The notes under the pieces are model-generated. The model had not been told where the DNA came from. It ran no database searches and saw only the letters and a program-made list of their open reading frames with translations. A stretch of DNA of 64,000 nucleotides from the NCBI RefSeq assembly GCF_964266745.1, contig NZ_CAXWGX010000027.1, forward strand, positions 273,264 through 337,263, in the 5' to 3' direction. Numbering within the stretch: position 1 is the first letter of the stretch; every line of letters begins with the position of its first letter. This document shows positions 16,634 to 23,917 of this stretch, piece after piece. Source of the stretch: Propionicimonas sp020161015 (GTDB lineage Bacteria > Actinomycetota > Actinomycetes > Propionibacteriales > Propionibacteriaceae). Made by a program: the position numbers and the translations under genes.

Positions 16634-16753
16634 AATGTTCCTTATCGGACAACCTGGGGAGTTCTCCGGCAAGGCTTCTTCCGCCTGCCTCCGGCGTGCG
16701 GGGATCCCGGTGTTCGCGGGCGTTCCGGACCGTTGGCCTGCGGGTGTTCGTTC

Positions 16754-16915
16754 TTACGGACTGAAGGTGGAGAAGAAGGTCGCCACCGGGGTGAACAGGC
16801 CCTGGGTGCCGATACCCAGTGCCGCGACGCCCACGATGACCACGGCGGCGATGAAGGCGACGAAGATGCCGTATTCAACGGCGGTCGCCCCGCGCTCCGG
16901 GTTCCATTTCCTCAC
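16754..16915 (-). CDS. Flp/Fap-type pilin
   Basis: A 53-residue protein read from GTG at 16915: MRKWNPERGATAVEYGIFVA, then a hydrophobic helix (about residues 17-37) and the tail ATFFSTFSP. The ERGATAVEYG(I/L) motif is the Flp pilin signature: a prepilin-peptidase site G-(A/x)-x-x-x-E-Y with the conserved Glu-Tyr pair. Flp pilins polymerise into tight-adherence pili. No tad assembly genes adjoin it. The start is forced: an in-frame TAG lies four codons upstream, so GTG is the only usual start. GAGG precedes it by only about 2 nt, an unusually short gap. Five-fold operator-like DNA lies upstream. Confidence 0.8.
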   Translation of the reverse strand: MRKWNPERGATAVEYGIFVAFIAAVVIVGVAALGIGTQGLFTPVATFFSTFSP

Positions 16916-16992
16916 CCCTCGATACTAATGCACCGACCATTGCCGTGAAAAGCCCGTTTTCGCTAGTGAATAGGGCATTTTCAGCGACATTC

Positions 16993-17066
16993 TGTCCCCC
17001 TCAGGGGCGACATTTCCCCGATTATGTCCCCCGTGGGGAGGACATTTGTCCCCCGTTGGGAGGACA
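16993..17066. repeat. Three 20-bp operator-like repeats (TGTCCCCC...GGGGnGGACA)
   Basis: Copies lie at 16993-17012, 17025-17044 and 17047-17066. Each is itself an imperfect palindrome with TGTCC/GGACA-type ends (the first ends GCGACA). Start-to-start distances are 32 and 22 bp, about three and two helical turns. The array lies between the Flp pilin gene and the 3' end of the dihydrolipoyl dehydrogenase gene, so upstream of the pilin promoter. Confidence 0.6.
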
Positions 17067-17181
17067 CGGCCCTGCAGCGCTCGTCCGCCCGCTCCGGACG
17101 CACGACAGCCCCGCCGCCACGGGTTTCCCGGGTGCGATGGGGCTGGTGGGCCCGGCCGGCTGTAGACCGGCCAGGGCGTTC

Positions 17182-18579
17182 CTACAGGTTGATCATGTGT
17201 CCCGCGATGCCTTCCACGGCCTCCTTGAGGGCCTCGGAGAGGCTCGGGTGCGCGTGGATGTTGCGTCCGACCTCGTCCGCGGTGAGGTCCCACTGCTGGG
17301 CCAGTGTGAGTTCGGGGAGCAGTTCGGACACGTCCGGGCCGATCATATGGGCGCCCAGGATCTCGTTGTAGCGGGCGTCCGCGACGACCTTGACGAAGCC
17401 GGTGGCATCGCCCAGGCCGTGCGCCTTGCCGTTGGCGCTGAACGGGAACTTGGCGACCTTCACCTCGTAGCCGCGCTCGGCGGCCTGGGCCTCCGTGTAG
17501 CCGAACGAGCCGATCTGCGGCTGGCAGTACGTCGCGCGCGGGATCATGTCGTAGTTGATCGGCATGGTCTCGGCCCCGGCGATGGTCTCCGCGGCCACGA
17601 CGCCCTGGGCTTCCGCGGTGTGGGCGAGCATCAGCTTCATCGTGACGTCGCCGATGGCGTAGATGCCCGCGACGTTCGTCCGCATGTAGTCGTCGATCGC
17701 GATGGCCCCACGCTCGGTGAGGGCGACCCCGGTGTTCTCCAGCCCGTAGCCGGTCGTCCGCGGGGCGAAGCCGAGGGACTGGAGGACGCGCTCGGCCTCC
17801 AGAACCTGCCCCTCTCCCCCACCGGCCGGGCTGACCCGCACCCGCACGCCGTCGGAGTGCTCCTCGATGCCGTCCACCTTGGTGGACGTCAGCACCTTCA
17901 CGCCGAGCTTCTTGTACGCCTTGAGCAGCTCGGCCGCGACCTCGGGGTCCTCGTTGGGGACCATGCGGTCGAAGTACTCCACGATGGTGACGTCCACCCC
18001 GTAGTTGGCGAGGACGTAGGCGAACTCGGTGCCGATCGCGCCGGCGCCGCAGATCACGATCGAACTGGGCAGGCGGTCGGAGAGGATCTGCTCCTCGTAG
18101 GTGAACACCCGCTCGCTGCGCTGGGTTCCCGGCAGCATCTTCGTGGTGGCGCCGACGGCGATGATGCAGTCGTCGAAGGTGATCGTGTCCTCGCCGTTGT
18201 CGGTGGTGACCGCGATCGTCCGGGCGTCGGTGAAGGTGCCCCAGCCGTTGATCTCGGTGATCTTGTTCTTCCTCATCAGGAAGTGGACGCCCTTCACCAT
18301 GCGGTCCGACACCGCCCGGCTGCGATCGAAGGCGGCCTTGAAGTTGAACCGCACCTCGCCCTCGATGCCGAAGGTCGACGCCTCCTTGGTGAAGATGTGG
18401 GCGAGTTCCGCGTTCCGCAGCAGGGCCTTGGTCGGGATGCAGCCGACGTTCAGGCACACACCGCCCCACCACTGCTTCTCGATGACGGCGACGCTCTTGC
18501 CCAGCTGGGCCGCACGGATCGCAGCGACATAACCCCCCGGACCGGCACCGAGGACGACGACATCGAAGTGTTGGGTCAT
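17182..18579 (-). CDS. lpdA: Dihydrolipoyl dehydrogenase (E3)
   Basis: A 465-residue FAD disulfide reductase. It begins MTQHFDVVVLGAGPGGYVAA (FAD-binding Rossmann loop), then GGVCLNVGCIPTKALL with the redox-active Cys pair (C-x4-C), an NAD-binding loop IVICGAGAIGTEFAYVLANY, the second FAD motif IYAIGDVTMKLMLAHTAEAQ, and the C-terminal HAHPSLSEALKEA, where the His-Glu pair acts as base. It reoxidises lipoamide in pyruvate, 2-oxoglutarate or glycine cleavage complexes. No E1/E2 gene adjoins it. AAGGTG precedes the ATG. Upstream it faces the HTH-MurA gene across 150 bp. Confidence 0.95.
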   Translation of the reverse strand: MTQHFDVVVLGAGPGGYVAAIRAAQLGKSVAVIEKQWWGGVCLNVGCIPTKALLRNAELAHIFTKEASTFGIEGEVRFNFKAAFDRSRAVSDRMVKGVHFLMRKNKITEINGWGTFTDARTIAVTTDNGEDTITFDDCIIAVGATTKMLPGTQRSERVFTYEEQILSDRLPSSIVICGAGAIGTEFAYVLANYGVDVTIVEYFDRMVPNEDPEVAAELLKAYKKLGVKVLTSTKVDGIEEHSDGVRVRVSPAGGGEGQVLEAERVLQSLGFAPRTTGYGLENTGVALTERGAIAIDDYMRTNVAGIYAIGDVTMKLMLAHTAEAQGVVAAETIAGAETMPINYDMIPRATYCQPQIGSFGYTEAQAAERGYEVKVAKFPFSANGKAHGLGDATGFVKVVADARYNEILGAHMIGPDVSELLPELTLAQQWDLTADEVGRNIHAHPSLSEALKEAVEGIAGHMINL

Positions 18580-18701
18580 GATGGTCACCTTAACCGACCG
18601 GGGCGAGCGTTGTCGGGGCGTCGCCGGGTGCCGGTCGGGGTATTGCTGCACATCCCCCGGAGACTGCGTGGGACGGCCACTTCTGCGGCGGGGCTCGGCG
18701 T

Positions 18702-18716
18702 TCATATCCCATATGA
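18702..18716. promoter_or_regulatory. Perfect inverted repeat TCATAT-CCC-ATATGA upstream of HTH-MurA
   Basis: A 15-bp palindrome in an AT-rich patch 15 nt before the GTG of the XRE-MurA gene. It overlaps the probable -10 region (TATGACATA). It is a natural candidate for the binding site of the XRE domain fused to MurA, giving autoregulation. Confidence 0.55.
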
Positions 18717-18731
18717 CATAAGGTGCGTGGC

Positions 18732-20258
18732 GTGGCAGACCTCCTCCCGAGCAGCATCGGCACCCTGATCCGGGACGCGCGCAAGCAGCGCGGCCTGACC
18801 CAGCAGGAACTGGCGGACGTGCTGGGCACCTCGCAGAGCGCGGTGCACCGGATCGAGTCCGGCGGGCAGAACCTGAGCCTGGAGATGATCAACCGGATCG
18901 CCGGCGCCCTGGACTCCCCCCTCATCCACGCGGGTCCCGCCGGACCCACGCACCTGCGCATCCACGGCCCGGTGACGCTCCACGGCTCGATCGCCGTCCG
19001 CTCGTCGAAGAACGCGGCGGTGGCACTGCTGTGCGCGTCCCTGATCAACCACGGCCGGACCGTCCTGCGCGGCATCGCCCAGATCGAGGAGGTCAACCGG
19101 ATCCTCGAAGTGCTCACCAGCATCGGCGTCCGGGCCACCTGGTCGGCGGACAAGTCCGAGCTGGAGCTGGTGCGTCCGGCCCGGCTCGATCTCGCCCGGA
19201 TGCACGCGGAAGCCGCGCGCCGGACGCGCTCGATCATCATGTTCCTCGGCCCCCTGCTGCACTCCGAGGACGCGTTCGACCTCCCCTATGCCGGCGGCTG
19301 CAACCTCGGCGCCCGCACCGTCACCCCGCACCTCCAGGCGCTGCGCCACTTCGGGCTGACCGTCCGCACCACGCAGGGCCTCTACCACGCGGAGGTGCAC
19401 CCGACGCCGGAGGCGGACCGGCGCATCACCCTCACCGAGCGCGGCGACACCGTCACCGAGAACGTGCTGATGGCCGCGGCCCAGTTCCCCGGGAGCACGG
19501 AGATCCGCAACGCCTCGAGCAACTACATGGTGCAGGACCTGTGCTTCTTCCTCGCCGAGCTCGGCGTGCGGATCGAGGGCATCGGCACCACGACGCTCAC
19601 GGTGCACGGGTTGGACCGGATCGAGGCGGACGTCGCGTTCTCCCCCTCCGAGGACCCGATCGAGGCCATGAGCCTGATCACGGCGGCCATCGTCACCGGC
19701 TCGGAACTGACCGTGCAGCGCGCGCCGATCGAGTTCCTCGACATCGAGCTGGCGATCCTGTCCGAGATGGGCCTGGACTTCACGCTCAGCCCCGAGTACC
19801 GCTCCGACAACGGCCAGACGCGGCTGGTGGACATCACCGTCCGCCCGTCGGTGCTGCATGCCGCGGCCGACAAGATCCACCCGATGCCGTTCCCAGGGCT
19901 GAACATCGACAACCTGCCGTTCTTCGCGGTGATCGCTGCGGTGGCAGAGGGCCGGACGATGATCCACGACTGGGTCTACGAGAACCGGGCGATCCACCTC
20001 GTCGAGCTCAACAAGCTCGGCGCGGACGTCCAGCTGCTCGACCCGCACCGGATCGTGGTGACCGGCCCGACGCGCTGGCGCGGGCAGGAGCTCATCTGCC
20101 CGCAGGCGCTGCGTCCGGCCGTGTGCCTGCTGCTGGCGGCGCTGGCCGCGCGCGGGACGAGCGTGCTGCGCGACGTGTACGTGATCAACCGCGGCTACGA
20201 GGACCTGCCCAACCGGCTCAACGCCCTCGGCGCGCGGATCGACGTCTTCAAGGACTGA
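18732..20258 (+). CDS. UDP-N-acetylglucosamine 1-carboxyvinyltransferase (MurA) with N-terminal XRE helix-turn-helix
   Basis: A 508-residue fusion. About residues 7-62 are an XRE/Cro HTH (IGTLIRDARKQRGLTQQELA, GTSQSAVHRIESG). From about residue 75 a full EPSP/MurA fold follows: GSIAVRSSKNAAVALL with Lys93-Asn94 (PEP and UDP-GlcNAc binding), YAGGCNLGARTV with Cys190 at the place of the catalytic cysteine, EDPIEAMSL and FPGLNIDNLPFF. MurA adds enolpyruvate to UDP-GlcNAc, the first committed step of peptidoglycan synthesis. The fusion may let the enzyme sense precursor and control its own gene. AAGG lies 8 nt before GTG 18732; GTG 18723 is the alternative. An HTH-free MurA elsewhere is likely. 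Confidence 0.88.
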   Translation: MADLLPSSIGTLIRDARKQRGLTQQELADVLGTSQSAVHRIESGGQNLSLEMINRIAGALDSPLIHAGPAGPTHLRIHGPVTLHGSIAVRSSKNAAVALLCASLINHGRTVLRGIAQIEEVNRILEVLTSIGVRATWSADKSELELVRPARLDLARMHAEAARRTRSIIMFLGPLLHSEDAFDLPYAGGCNLGARTVTPHLQALRHFGLTVRTTQGLYHAEVHPTPEADRRITLTERGDTVTENVLMAAAQFPGSTEIRNASSNYMVQDLCFFLAELGVRIEGIGTTTLTVHGLDRIEADVAFSPSEDPIEAMSLITAAIVTGSELTVQRAPIEFLDIELAILSEMGLDFTLSPEYRSDNGQTRLVDITVRPSVLHAAADKIHPMPFPGLNIDNLPFFAVIAAVAEGRTMIHDWVYENRAIHLVELNKLGADVQLLDPHRIVVTGPTRWRGQELICPQALRPAVCLLLAALAARGTSVLRDVYVINRGYEDLPNRLNALGARIDVFKD

Positions 20259-20313
20259 GCCAGAGCCTCGTCACCCCCGGCGGCACGGCATCGCCCGGCT
20301 CCACCCTTCCGCC

Positions 20314-20419
20314 GAGGGCCAGCCTTGACGCCGAGGGCCAGCACCAGGGAGCGAGCCCTCGACCTCAAGGCTGGCCCTCGCGAACGGGGGCTGGCCCTCA
20401 CGCAGGAAGGCTGGCCCTC
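20314..20419. repeat. Array of five GAGGGCCAGC(CTT) units in both orientations
   Basis: Forward copies at 20314-20326 and 20333-20342, and reverse copies at 20367-20379, 20390-20399 and 20407-20419. Units pair with each other, so the array can fold into alternative hairpins. It fills the convergent gap between HTH-MurA and the Usp gene, a place where bidirectional terminators and REP-like elements are common. Confidence 0.7.
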
Positions 20420-20460
20420 AGGCACGGGGGTGACCCGCGGGGAGCGGGTGGTGGGCGCGG

Positions 20461-20943
20461 TCAGGGGTGGTCGGGCGGCGGCGGGATGGACGCCAGGCCG
20501 GGTGCCCGTCCGGGCCACACCAGCAGGACGCGGCACGGGGCGTGGTCGACGACGAAACGGGTGTGCCGGTCGAGGCTGCGGGGTCCCAGACGCGACAGGT
20601 CGCCGTCCCTGGCCAGCACCAGCAGGTCGGCGTCCGCCGCCGCGGCCGTCACCTCCCTCTCGACGCGGCCGGTGCGCAGCTCCACCTCCGCCGGACGTCC
20701 GAGGCGGCCGGCAGCGGCGTCGAGCATCGCCCGCGTCGCCTCCTCAGCGATCGCCGTGACCCGTGCACCGGGGTCACGACCGGCACCGCGTCCCCACAGG
20801 CCGGTGCGCGCACCGGAGACCTGGGCGGCGACGTCGCCGGGCACCGCGGCCAGCAGGCGCACCTCGGCGTCGGGGAAGAGATCCGTGACGGCGTCCACGC
20901 ACGCCGGCCAGGTGGCCTCGGTGATCCAGACCAGAACCTTCAC
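20461..20943 (-). CDS. Universal stress protein (UspA)-like domain protein
   Basis: A 160-residue small alpha/beta protein beginning MKVLVWITEATWPACVDAVT. The C-terminal part, ADLLVLARDGDLSRLGPRSL then THAPCRVLLVWPGRAP-like HAPCRVLLVW, matches the UspA fold (the G-x2-G-x9-GS loop is degenerate: RDGDLSRLGPRSL). ATP binding is therefore doubtful. The GTG start has a full GGAGGTG ribosome site and overlaps the stop of the upstream ArsB-like transporter (GTGA), so the two are translationally coupled. It probably monitors or modulates that transporter. The GC-rich C-terminal tail, PGLASIPPPPDHP, is not family sequence. Confidence 0.65.
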   Translation of the reverse strand: MKVLVWITEATWPACVDAVTDLFPDAEVRLLAAVPGDVAAQVSGARTGLWGRGAGRDPGARVTAIAEEATRAMLDAAAGRLGRPAEVELRTGRVEREVTAAAADADLLVLARDGDLSRLGPRSLDRHTRFVVDHAPCRVLLVWPGRAPGLASIPPPPDHP

Positions 20944-22202
20944 AGTGCACCTCCGAACAGTCGGACCGACGCCCACAGCGCCAGCACAGAGACGACGATG
21001 GCGACCGGGGTCGCCAGCAGCCCGAGCAGGGTGAACTCCCCCAGCGGCGCCTCGTGGTCGTGCGCGTGCACGATCCGGCGCCACAGCAGCGTGGCGAGCG
21101 ATCCCACGTAGGTGAGGTTGGGGCCGACGTTCACCCCGATGAGGACGGCGAGGACCGGCCCCACTCCCCCACCGGTGGCCAGCGGGAGCAGGATCAGCAC
21201 CGCCGGCAGGTTGTTCACGAGGTTCGCCAGCACCGCGGCGAGGCCGGCCCACCACAGCAGCGCGACGAGGGAGTCGTCGCCGGGGACGAGGTGTGCCATC
21301 GCGTCGGCGAGGCCGTTGTCGACCACCGCCTTCACCACGATCCCCAGCGAGAGGACGAACGCGAGGAACGGCAGGTTGAGCGCTCCGGCCACCTCCGGGA
21401 CGCGGACCTGACCGCGACGGACGGCCCGCACCGCGAGCACGAGGGCGCCGGCCGCCGCCACCCACGCCACCTCCACCCCGGCCAGCGACGCGACGACGAA
21501 GCCGAGCAGGGTGAGGGCGAGCACCGTCGCGCTGAACCGCGGCAGCGCCACCTCGTCGGACACGGCAACCCCCGCGCCCGCGGAGACCGTCAGATCGCCG
21601 GCGAAGTACCAGCGGAAGGCGAGGTACTCCACGACGAGGACGGCGAGCCACGGCAGCAGCATCACCAGGCCGAACTGGACGAAGCCGATGCCCAGGGCGG
21701 TCATGGCGAGCAGGTTCGTCAGGTTCGACACCGGCAGCAGCAGCGAGCCGCCGTTGGCCAGGTGGGTGCACGCGTAGACGTGCGGCCGTGGCCGGACACC
21801 GACCCGGGCCGCCGTGGCGAAGACCACCGGGGTGAGCAGCACGACCGTGGCGTCCAGGCTCAGGACGGCCGTCGTGATCGCGGCGACGGCGAAGACCAGC
21901 AGGAGCAGGCGGTGCGGCTCGCCGCGGCTGCGGCGGGCCATGAACTGCCCGGCCCACTCGAACAGCCCGTCGCGGGCGCACAACTCGCTGAGCACGAGGA
22001 CCGCCGCCAGGAACCCCACCACCGGGAGGAGTTGGGCGGTCTCCTCGGCAGCCTGCGACCAGCCGAGCCCCCCGGTGAGCAGGACGACGGCCGCGGCCGG
22101 GACCGCGGCGACGGCCTCCGGCAGGCCGCGGGGACGGATGACGGCGAACGCCAGGACGGCGACCAGGAGGATCGCCGCGAGGGCTTCCGCGCCGGGCGAC
22201 AT
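20940..22202 (-). CDS. ArsB/NhaD-superfamily (ion transporter) membrane protein
   Basis: A 420-residue protein with 10-12 hydrophobic segments. Signatures of the ArsB/SLC13-like fold are LDATVVLLTPVVFATA, THLANGGSLLLPVSNLTNLLA, ANLVNNLPAVLILLP and GVNVGPNLTYVGSLATLLW; the NN-(L/M)P and GPN motifs bracket the transport site in ArsB. The family moves arsenite or Na+/dicarboxylate; substrate is undetermined and no ars regulator or reductase adjoins it. It precedes the Usp-like gene with a 4-nt overlap and follows the pyridoxal kinase gene with 3 nt between coding regions, so these three probably form an operon. Confidence 0.82.
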   Translation of the reverse strand: MSPGAEALAAILLVAVLAFAVIRPRGLPEAVAAVPAAAVVLLTGGLGWSQAAEETAQLLPVVGFLAAVLVLSELCARDGLFEWAGQFMARRSRGEPHRLLLLVFAVAAITTAVLSLDATVVLLTPVVFATAARVGVRPRPHVYACTHLANGGSLLLPVSNLTNLLAMTALGIGFVQFGLVMLLPWLAVLVVEYLAFRWYFAGDLTVSAGAGVAVSDEVALPRFSATVLALTLLGFVVASLAGVEVAWVAAAGALVLAVRAVRRGQVRVPEVAGALNLPFLAFVLSLGIVVKAVVDNGLADAMAHLVPGDDSLVALLWWAGLAAVLANLVNNLPAVLILLPLATGGGVGPVLAVLIGVNVGPNLTYVGSLATLLWRRIVHAHDHEAPLGEFTLLGLLATPVAIVVSVLALWASVRLFGGAL

Positions 22203-22205
22203 GGG

Positions 22206-23060
22206 CTAGCGCAACCGCTCCACGTCGAAGTGGAAGTCCGGGGCGACGAGCTGCTCCTGCGCCTGCACGAGCAGCAGTTCCGTCGAGCCGGCCTCGGTGG
22301 TCGCCTTCAACAGCGAGTACACCGCGTCGGCGGTGCGTCCCATCGCCTGCCCGACGTCGTCGCCCTCGAGGTGGTGGGCGAGGAAGAGGGCTGCGGTCAG
22401 GTCGCCGGACCCGGTGAAGTTCCGCTCCAGCCGCGGCGTGATCACCTGCCAGGCGCCGTCGGCGGTCACCGCGAGCATCCGGATCTCCTCCGGGTGGTCC
22501 CCCTCCAGCACGGTCGAGGTGACCAGCACGACCTCGGGCCCCTTCTCCCGCAGGGCGTCCGCGGCGTCCAGCACCTCGGCGACGCTCGTCGTGGTGCGCC
22601 CGGTGAGGAAGTCGAGCTCGAAGTGGTTGGGGGTGACGATCTGGGCCGCGGGCACCACCTTGTCGCGCATGAACTCCGGGATGCCCGGACGCACGTAGAT
22701 CCCGCGGCCCACGTCGCCGATCACCGGGTCGCAGCAGTACACGGCGCGGGGGTTGCGCTCACGCACGAGGTCGACGGCCCGCAGCACCTCTGCGCCGACC
22801 GCTTCCGCGCCCTGGTAGCCGGACAGCACGGCGTCGACCCGGCCCAGCACGCCCCGCTCGTCGATGCCGGTCACCACCTCTGCGATGTCGGACGCGGCCA
22901 GCAGGGGCCCCCGCCACGCGCCGTACCCGGTGTGGTTGGAGAAGTGGACGGTGATCACCGGCCAGACCTCGACCCCGACGCGCATGAGCGGGAAGGTCGC
23001 CGCACTGTTGCCGACGTGGCCGTAGGCCACCGAGGACTGGATGGAGAGGATCGTGGTCAC
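22206..23060 (-). CDS. pdxY: Pyridoxal kinase (PdxY type)
   Basis: A 284-residue ribokinase-like enzyme starting MTTILSIQSSVAYGHVGNSA. It shows the pyridoxal-binding N-terminus (SIQSSVAYGHVGN), the HTGYG loop (FSNHTGYGAWRG), YCCDPVIGDVGRGIYV, PNHFELDFLTG, and the catalytic anion hole FTGSGDLTAALFLA (GTGD-type, Asp as base). It phosphorylates pyridoxal for PLP salvage. The GTG at 23060 is favoured because homologues begin M-(T)-x-ILSIQS and TTGAAT lies 6 nt upstream as a leaderless -10. Longer in-frame starts to 23123 exist but lack a ribosome site. Confidence 0.87.
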   Translation of the reverse strand: MTTILSIQSSVAYGHVGNSAATFPLMRVGVEVWPVITVHFSNHTGYGAWRGPLLAASDIAEVVTGIDERGVLGRVDAVLSGYQGAEAVGAEVLRAVDLVRERNPRAVYCCDPVIGDVGRGIYVRPGIPEFMRDKVVPAAQIVTPNHFELDFLTGRTTTSVAEVLDAADALREKGPEVVLVTSTVLEGDHPEEIRMLAVTADGAWQVITPRLERNFTGSGDLTAALFLAHHLEGDDVGQAMGRTADAVYSLLKATTEAGSTELLLVQAQEQLVAPDFHFDVERLR

Positions 23061-23122
23061 GGCGACATTCAACACGCCGCGTGGGGTTTGGGCGAGCCGT
23101 GGGCCGCGCGGCGGGATGGACA

Positions 23123-23128
23123 TAGAGT
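23123..23128 (+). promoter_or_regulatory. Putative -10 element (TAGAGT), leaderless GDPD gene
   Basis: TAGAGT stands 6 nt before the GTG at 23135 with no Shine-Dalgarno between. It fits the leaderless arrangement seen at several genes in this window. Confidence 0.55.
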
Positions 23129-23134
23129 GCAGCC

Positions 23135-23917
23135 GTGCAGCGCCGTCACCATCCGTACCTGGCGAGCGGGTTCGCCGCGATGGCGCACCGCGGCGGTTGG
23201 GTCACCCCCGACGACGTGCCTCGCGAGAACACCGCCTACGCCTTCCGCAGGGCCGTGGAACTCGGCTACCGCTACCTCGAGCTCGACGTGCACGCCACAG
23301 CGGACGGGCGGCTGGCGGTGTTCCACGACGCGGTTCTCGACCGGGTCACCGACGCCAGCGGAGCCATCGGCGACCACTCCTGGGCGGAACTGGCCGGCGT
23401 CCGGATCGGGGGCATGGACCCCATCCCGCTGCTGGAGGAACTGCTGGAGGAGTTCGGGTCCACGTTCCTGAACATCGACATCAAGGACGACCGCTCCGTG
23501 GCGCCGCTGGTGGACGTGCTGCGCCGCTTCGGCGCCACCGACAGGGTGTGCGTCGGGTCGTTCTCCGGAGCCCGGCTGGCCGCGTTCCGGCGCGCCGCCC
23601 CTGAGGTTCTGACCTCGGTCACCCCCGGCGGGGTCGCCTGGGCGACGCACGCCTTCGGCCTTCGCCGCCTGCGGCTGGACAAGGGCGCCGCCTTCCAGAT
23701 CCCCGTCCGCGACGAGCGCACGCCGCTGGAGCTCGTGCGTGCCGACGTGCTGCGGGTGGCGCACGCCACCGGCCGCGTCGTCCACGTGTGGACGGTCAAC
23801 GACGAGGCGGAGATGAACCGCCTGATCGACCTCGGGGTCGACGGGCTGGTCAGCGACGACATCACCACCCTGAAGAGGGTCCTGGTGGCACGAGGACTGT
23901 GGGAGGGCGCGGCATGA
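23135..23917 (+). CDS. Glycerophosphodiester phosphodiesterase (soluble)
   Basis: A 260-residue TIM-barrel GDPD. The active site is readable: MAHRGGW (His-Arg), GYRYLELDVHATADG (Glu-x-Asp metal ligands), VFHDAVLDRVTD (second His), FLNIDIKDD (Glu/Asp-Lys strand) and VHVWTVNDEAEMNRLIDLGV at the C-terminus. It hydrolyses glycerophosphodiesters to glycerol 3-phosphate and an alcohol and has no signal peptide, so it acts in the cytoplasm. Its stop overlaps the start of the MFS gene (ATGA), which suggests joint expression. Confidence 0.92.
   Translation: MQRRHHPYLASGFAAMAHRGGWVTPDDVPRENTAYAFRRAVELGYRYLELDVHATADGRLAVFHDAVLDRVTDASGAIGDHSWAELAGVRIGGMDPIPLLEELLEEFGSTFLNIDIKDDRSVAPLVDVLRRFGATDRVCVGSFSGARLAAFRRAAPEVLTSVTPGGVAWATHAFGLRRLRLDKGAAFQIPVRDERTPLELVRADVLRVAHATGRVVHVWTVNDEAEMNRLIDLGVDGLVSDDITTLKRVLVARGLWEGAA

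Noticed and set aside
20314..20419. Possible CRISPR array
   Set aside because: Repeats are short, occur in both orientations, and spacers are uneven; there are no cas genes.
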